From: Psoroptes ovis
Lineage: Eukaryota; Arthropoda; Arachnida; Sarcoptiformes; Psoroptidae
NCBI GenBank assembly: GCA_002943765.1
Contig: PQWQ01000025.1
Location: forward strand, 186,001-250,000
Reading direction: 5' to 3'
DNA length: 64,000 bases
The notes beneath the pieces are model-generated. The model saw only the letters and a list, made by a program, of their open reading frames with translations. It searched no databases and was not told the origin of the DNA. Numbering within the stretch: position 1 is the stretch's first letter; each line of letters begins with the position of its first letter. Below are positions 59,080-64,000 of this stretch, one piece after another. The translations under genes and the position numbers were made by a program.

Positions 59080-59792
59080 TATGCACATATACACATATAT
59101 ACACACATAGATTACCTTATAAATTGTTTATTTATTTATTTACATTTATATTTTTTTTGCATTTTGTTGTGTTTGTATTTAGTATTTTTTTTGTGTATTT
59201 TGTAATTAAATTGTTTATTAAATAAAAAAAAATCGAAACAAAATCATTATTCAAATTCATATTTATCCATTCACAAAAAAAAAAAAAAAATTTTTTTAAA
59301 TCCATCAAAAACATATATATAAACATATATTGCTCATATAAATATATATAAATAGTCTCAAGGCGTTCTAAGTGTACAACAAATACAGATAAATAAATAA
59401 ACAAACAAATGAGAAATGAAATTAAAGAATTCTTGTTTAGCTGAAAGAATTATCGTTTGAAAATCATTGTGTTGTGTTGTGTTGTGTTGCATAGAAGAAT
59501 ACAAAGATAAAAAGTTTGATTTTGAATCAAAATTGAACTAAAAATGATATTCTTTTAATGAAATAAATTAATTGATTTGTAATTTAACCAGAACAAAATA
59601 CAAAGACTTGTATAGTTTTGTGTTTGTGTATGTGTATATGTGCCATTATAAATTGTACACTTGCATCCTACATTCTTAAAGATTATTACCATTTGGATAA
59701 TTGATAAGATTGGATTGATTACAATTAATTGTTTTCATTTGTCAAATATTTATATATTTCTATTTAACCAGAATAATAATAATTCGATAATC

Positions 59793-60702
59793 ATGGTAAG
59801 TATCGATTCTATTATGATTTAAGAATTATTTAAGAAATTAATTAATTGATTTTGTTTACTTTGCTCCGGTAGGGTAACGAAGCATCATTGCCGATGGAGA
59901 TGTGCTCCAATTGTAAGTGTAGAAAGGTTAATTTGAGTAAAATTTCTCGGATTAATCCATGATCTATAACCTCTCACACACACCCTTGTAGTTGATGCCG
60001 AAGAAATCAAACGTCTTGGTAAACGTTTTCGTAAACTGGATTTGGATAATTCTGGTTCATTATCAATCGATGAATTTATGTCGTTGCCTGAGCTACAACA
60101 AAATCCACTGGTACAAAGAGTTATCGATATATTCGATACTGATCGTAATGGTGAAGTTGATTTTAAAGGTTAGCATTAATATTTGACCCCCGAATTCGAT
60201 ACCATCGATTAATTTTTATAATTTTTAAAATTAACCCTCATCACAGAATTCATTCAAGGCGTCTCACAGTTCAGTGTCAAAGGCGATAAAGAATCAAAGC
60301 TTCGATGTAAATAAATCATTTTTGATGACCCTATAACCTCTTATGACCTCATATAACCTCTTTAATTTCATAGTTGCATTCAGAATCTATGATATGGACA
60401 ATGATGGCTATATATCGAATGGGGAACTATTTCAAGTCCTTAAAATGATGGTCGGTAATAATTTAAAAGATACCCAATTACAACAGATTGTTGATAAAAC
60501 AATATTATTCGCTGATAAAGATGAAGATGGTAAAATATCGTTTGAAGAATTTTGTAGTGTAAGTTCATCACATGATCAGATAATCGATTAATCGATTATC
60601 TGATCGATCGATAGTCCAATCCACTAATCATTATTTCGTCCATCACCCCCACAGGTCGTCGGTAACACAGATATCCACAAGAAAATGGTCGTCGATGTCT
60701 GA
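59793..60702 (+). CDS. CanB: Calcineurin B, regulatory subunit
   Basis: Six coding exons: 59793-59795 (ATG only), 59873-59912, 59992-60168, 60247-60306, 60374-60558, 60655-60702; 170 residues, the exact length of animal calcineurin B. It starts MGNEAS, with Gly2 for N-myristoylation. Four EF-hand loops are intact: DLDNSGSLSIDE, DTDRNGEVDFKE, DMDNDGYISNGE and DKDEDGKISFEE; the end is HKKMVVDV. It binds and activates the catalytic A subunit of the Ca2+/calmodulin phosphatase. All introns are short (under 85 nt). A single-codon first exon is unusual but needed to recover the Met-Gly start. Confidence 0.97.
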
Positions 60703-61694
60703 TTGAATGAAATTGAATGAATTGATCGAAACACTAATTCTTACACCACCTCATCTTTTAAAAGGTCATAGCTTCGTCGAATTTCAACGATTCGAAATTT
60801 TCAATCACACAAAATCATCATGAACCCATAACCCTTCATAAACATCACCACCACCACCCCCCATACACACCTCGAACACGTTTATTTTATTTTTTGAATT
60901 TTTGTGTTTCATTTGTTCTGTTTTCATCTATACATCGATTCATGGTTCATATTTAGTGCCAATTTTGCAATTTGGGGCAATTTTAGTTTGAATTTAGCAG
61001 TCAAAAATTAGTCAAATTTAGGCCATATATATTCTTTATTATTGATTTTTAGATGTTTTTAGTGTTTTAATGTTTATTTTCATTTGTTTTTCAGTATTAT
61101 CATTATTCGAATCTTTATTATTTGAATTATCTTTATTTTGGGACATCCACTAATTGCATTTATTATTTGTTTTATTTTGACATTTTATTTGTTTCATTTC
61201 ATTTTAATCGATTATTTTTCTTTGGAATTTCAAATTCAATTGAGCACACATACACTTGTTGACACAATCAAATTATTATTGAGATTATTATTATTGAATT
61301 AAAATTGACCAACAATTATTATTATTATAACAAATTGAATTTTAATTTTCAAAATTTTGAATTGAAAATCATTGAATCAATACTCTGTCTGTTCACTGTC
61401 CCGAAAAATTTTGAAAATTTTTATCCAAAAAATGCCGGGTGTTTTCGAGATGCTATGGTCGACAGGGCGCAGCACTACGTCAAAAGCCGAGTTTTGATAC
61501 TTTTTCAAAAAACGTATTACTACGTCAACGAGCCATTAGAGTCACAATAGTTTAGAGCTATTCATAAAGGATAGGACGAAATTTTTTTTTCTTCAAAAAA
61601 AACATGTGTTTTTGTTTTGTTTATTTTGATTTTTTCAATCAAGAAAATTTTGAAAATTTAAAATCATCAACAACAACGAAAAAACATTTCAAAA
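60703..61694. other. Intergenic, calcineurin B 3' UTR and C1D promoter
   Basis: AT-rich, with T-rich simple sequence to about 61400. A less AT-rich patch at 61430-61560 has two ACTACGTCAA words (61471 and 61511 region), which resemble CRE half-sites, just upstream of C1D. Confidence 0.45.
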
Positions 61695-62123
61695 ATGTCA
61701 AACGATAACAATAACCTTAACGAAAAACTAAAACGATTTTGTTCAAATATGAATGACCTTCAACAAATGTCCACGATGTTTTCCAATTATTATTTCGAAC
61801 AAATGGAAGAAAATGATTTACTCGATGAAAATTTATGGCAAAAATTAGACACCAACTTGACGTTTGTTTATGCCAACACTTCAATTTATTGGCTTTATTT
61901 ATTACTCAAACAACAATCAGCTGTTGAAAATCATCCAATCAAAGATGAGCTGATACGTGTCCGCAAATATATGAACGATTATCAGCTGTTACAAAAGGAA
62001 CGGCCAAAATTGAACGTAAGAATTGCGAAAAACATCATTAAACATGCCCTATGGGACCCTGTTAACGATCAAAACAACAGCAGTAAACGTCAAAAAACAG
62101 CTGATCAGAATGGCCAAGATTGA
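61695..62123 (+). CDS. C1D: C1D / Rrp47-type nuclear exosome cofactor
   Basis: Single exon, 142 residues, the usual size of C1D. The Sas10/Utp3/C1D domain is recognisable: LNEKLKRFCSNMNDLQQMST, then LDTNLTFVYANTSIYWLYLL, ENHPIKDELIRVRKYMNDYQ, and the closing RIAKNIIKHALWDP. The basic Lys/Arg tail (NSSKRQKTAD) fits RNA binding. The family works with the RRP6/EXOSC10 exosome in rRNA 3' processing and also has reported DNA-PK links. A MITE follows 83 bp after the stop. Confidence 0.93.
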   Translation: MSNDNNNLNEKLKRFCSNMNDLQQMSTMFSNYYFEQMEENDLLDENLWQKLDTNLTFVYANTSIYWLYLLLKQQSAVENHPIKDELIRVRKYMNDYQLLQKERPKLNVRIAKNIIKHALWDPVNDQNNSSKRQKTADQNGQD

Positions 62124-62205
62124 AGCATTCGAATCTTAAAAAAACCCCGAAGAAATCCATTGTAAATTGATTATGTTTGACATATGATTTATTTAAATTA
62201 ATGTA

Positions 62206-62287
62206 TCAGGTTGTCCGAAAAGTTCATTCGGCTTGATCAATAGAGTTGCTGAATGAAAATCGGCCATAACTTTCCGGACAATCCAAT
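62206..62287 (-). mobile_element. Mariner-like MITE between C1D and RING gene
   Basis: TCAGGTTGTCCGAAAAGTTC to AACTTTCCGGACAATCCAA; ends 12 bp before the stop of the next gene. Confidence 0.85.
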
Positions 62288-62298
62288 TAATAAAGAAT

Positions 62299-63922
62299 TC
62301 ATGACCGAAATATACGTATGGCATTGTTAATAGATCGGCGACAAATTGGACAACTATCATTACGTTTCATCAGCAAGCGGCCACATTTGATACAAACACA
62401 AAGATGATGACATGGATGAAGGACACAATCTGTGGATTTGATCAGGAGAAATCAAAAAAATGAGTAAATTTGATTTAGGTTGTCCGAAAAGTTCTGGCGT
62501 ATTTTCATGAACAAATCTTTCCGAATAAGCCGAATGAACTTTTCGGACAACCTAAAAATAAACAAATTACCTCGTTGATTATCCATACAAATAACACATT
62601 CATTATTTCGTATGATCAACGATTGTTTATCATCGTTTGATGTTGAATCATTTGCGGTATTATTGCCATGGTCAATGGTCAAGTTGTAATCATTCGAATT
62701 TGATTGCGGATTCGATTGTTGAGTGCCCGATTGATTCGATTGTTGCTGATATTGGATACGGCCAAGGTTTGGAATATTATTCACGAATCGATTATTAATC
62801 GTTTTACTATCGATCAATGCTTTGATACAAGCATCACGTCTTGAAGATCGTTGTTGTTCATTCAAGACTATAGGTTCGTTACCCGATCGAAAGAAGGCAA
62901 TTTGTCCCATTTTCTCCAGGAACTGTCGAACTAAACAAGTCGGATTAGTCTTAGTCATCATCGAACCTTGGGGAACTTACCCCGATCTAAGGTCTCGACC
63001 GAAGTGTAAGAGGTTATGGGCATTATTTCGACTTCGGGCACGTAATACACTGGGTACAGGAAGCGTACGCCCAGACATCTCTGGGTTAGGGATTAAATGA
63101 TTCGAAGGTTAATTTTCCGGTTAATAATAATCGATTAATAATATCGATTGTATCGAAGTAACAAACAATCAATCAAACATACATCTTTAGCGGTGCAATG
63201 TTCAAATACTCGTTCCACCGACAAACTCATTGTTGATGTTGTTATTATTGTATGTTCACTACAATATTGTTCAATTACTGTTTTGGATAAATAAATTGAA
63301 TTATTTAGGTTGTCCGAAAAGTTCATTCGGCTTAATCAATCAAAGTTGCTGCTGAAAATCCGCCAGAACTTTTCGGACAACCTAATATTAATAATAAATT
63401 CGAATTTGAGCTCTGAACTTTGAGCGGGAAAATTCAAAAAAATGTAAACAAACAGACGAACAAACTCACGTTTAAATAAATCTTGTTTAATCGTTAAATC
63501 ATCTGGTATACATTCGAATATGAACAGTGCACCACGTACAGCATCTTCAAGCTTGCTGAAGCAAAATATGTCTCCCTATATACGGTCAAATGGGTTCGAA
63601 AATCGAATTTTTTCTGATCAGCTGATTTCAAGGGTTAAAAAAACTCACCAAAAATCGACAATTAGTCATTATGCCATCTTCCTTATAAATACGTGCCTCT
63701 TCACTGATCCGCTTGTTTACATTGTTCAATGTTTGTATATTGCTATCATGGATGCGTACTTCATGACCCCTGTATGCAAGGTACCCTGTTTGGTTCGGGA
63801 TCGGGGGGTGGTGGATATTTGAGGATATTTTCGAATGTTTTTCAAATCGAATCAGCTGATATTAGCTCACCGGCCACTTTGATGCCCAGTATGCCGACAC
63901 CGATCACCGCTGTCCGTACCAT
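62299..63922 (-). CDS. 3-hydroxyacyl-CoA dehydrogenase-type NAD domain fused to RING finger
   Basis: Seven minus-strand exons: 63871-63922, 63649-63785, 63470-63575, 63183-63277, 62981-63080, 62571-62930, 62299-62429; every phase agrees; 326 residues. Residues 1-163 form a Rossmann domain of the 3-hydroxyacyl-CoA dehydrogenase N-terminal family: VIGVGILGIKVAG (GxGxxG), GHEVRIHDSN, LEDAVRGALFIFECIPDDLT. In the active-site strand RCLGVRFLYPVYYVPEVEIM the usual catalytic His is Arg136, while the partner Glu (148) remains. The usual C-terminal dehydrogenase domain is absent. Instead comes a Gln/Asn/Ser linker and, from about residue 273, a C3HC4-type RING: CVICMDNQR, HPCHHLCVCIKC, CPICRRSINNAIRIFRS. 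The RING is split by an intron containing a MITE. An NAD(H)-responsive ubiquitin ligase without dehydrogenase activity is the inference. Confidence 0.85.
62474..62555 (+). mobile_element. Mariner-like MITE splitting the RING coding region
   Basis: TTAGGTTGTCCGAAAAGTTC to GAACTTTTCGGACAACCTAA in a 141-nt intron that would be about 59 nt without it. Confidence 0.9.
63304..63385 (-). mobile_element. Mariner-like MITE, intronic
   Basis: TTAGGTTGTCCGAAAAGTTC to AACTTTTCGGACAACCTAA in intron 3 (63278-63469) of the dehydrogenase-RING gene. Confidence 0.9.
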
Positions 63923-64000
63923 TTGAAGTTTGATTTCAGAAATTTAGCTGCCAAACGAATGAATACAGGTGAATACAAGTCAGTGGTTGAGTCAAAATGA

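Larger units (their letters stand above)
58331..59792. other. PHKB / calcineurin B intergenic
   Basis: Contains the 13-mer GTCGAAATAGCCG at 58663, an AT run at 58777-58797, TATGTATATG-type microsatellites to about 58960, a TA-flanked inverted-repeat element at 58961, and T/A homopolymers near 59220-59300. A promoter or leader exon of the calcineurin B gene may lie here. No coding exon seen. Confidence 0.5.

Noticed and set aside
913..63385. TTAGG words as possible telomere-type repeats
   Set aside because: They are the single terminal pentamers of MITEs, not tandem arrays.
1..64000. tRNA, rRNA, CRISPR or prokaryotic operon features
   Set aside because: No cloverleaf with A/B boxes, no rRNA-like stretch and no regularly spaced repeat array was seen; the spliced genes are clearly eukaryotic.

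Overview
The window is animal nuclear DNA: AT-rich, with spliced genes on both strands and short introns (often about 50-70 nt). Thirteen genes can be named from conserved sequence and rebuilt exon by exon with consistent reading phase. They include an integrin alpha chain, a hedgehog-type acyltransferase, PHACTR, phosphorylase kinase beta and calcineurin B, so the source is a metazoan. The compact introns, and the Asn/His/Ser/Gln-rich runs inserted even in conserved enzymes, would fit a mite such as an astigmatid. That assignment is inference; nothing in the window names the species.

Layout. 1-2973 is non-coding, with four short inverted-repeat transposon remnants. 2974-6111 encodes a large Ser/Thr/Asn/His-rich secreted protein. 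6112-14631 is a gene desert packed with 17 mariner-like MITEs. 14632-21338 holds two neighbouring secreted proteins with the same paired C-x5-C cysteine module and the same intron phase. 21479-24816 holds eL30 (RPL30) and mitochondrial uL11 (MRPL11), divergent, then hedgehog acyltransferase (HHAT/rasp). 27410-36511 holds ITPK1, D-aminoacyl-tRNA deacylase, a TPR-like/zinc-finger protein, TRIR and the PIN nuclease SWT1. 36455-46670 is an exact-looking 5,108-bp tandem duplication; each unit carries a whole integrin alpha gene and a whole TIM8 gene. 46920-51979 holds an unrecognised protein and PHACTR. 54637-62123 holds PHKB, calcineurin B and C1D. 62299-63922 encodes an NAD-binding 3-hydroxyacyl-CoA dehydrogenase-type domain fused to a C-terminal RING finger.

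The genes do not form one pathway. They are a housekeeping and signalling mix, often arranged head to head over short shared promoters (RPL30/MRPL11, TRIR/SWT1, TIM8/unknown). A 13-mer, GTCGAAATAGCCG, recurs at several of these starts and may be a promoter element.

The most interesting items are the dehydrogenase-RING fusion, whose catalytic His position is Arg; the dense MITE family (about 40 copies, many inside tiny introns, one supplying the HHAT stop codon); the tandem duplication with a 4-bp microhomology junction; and the over-represented palindrome ATCAGCTGAT. All exon structures were derived by eye from splice signals and phase, without transcript data.
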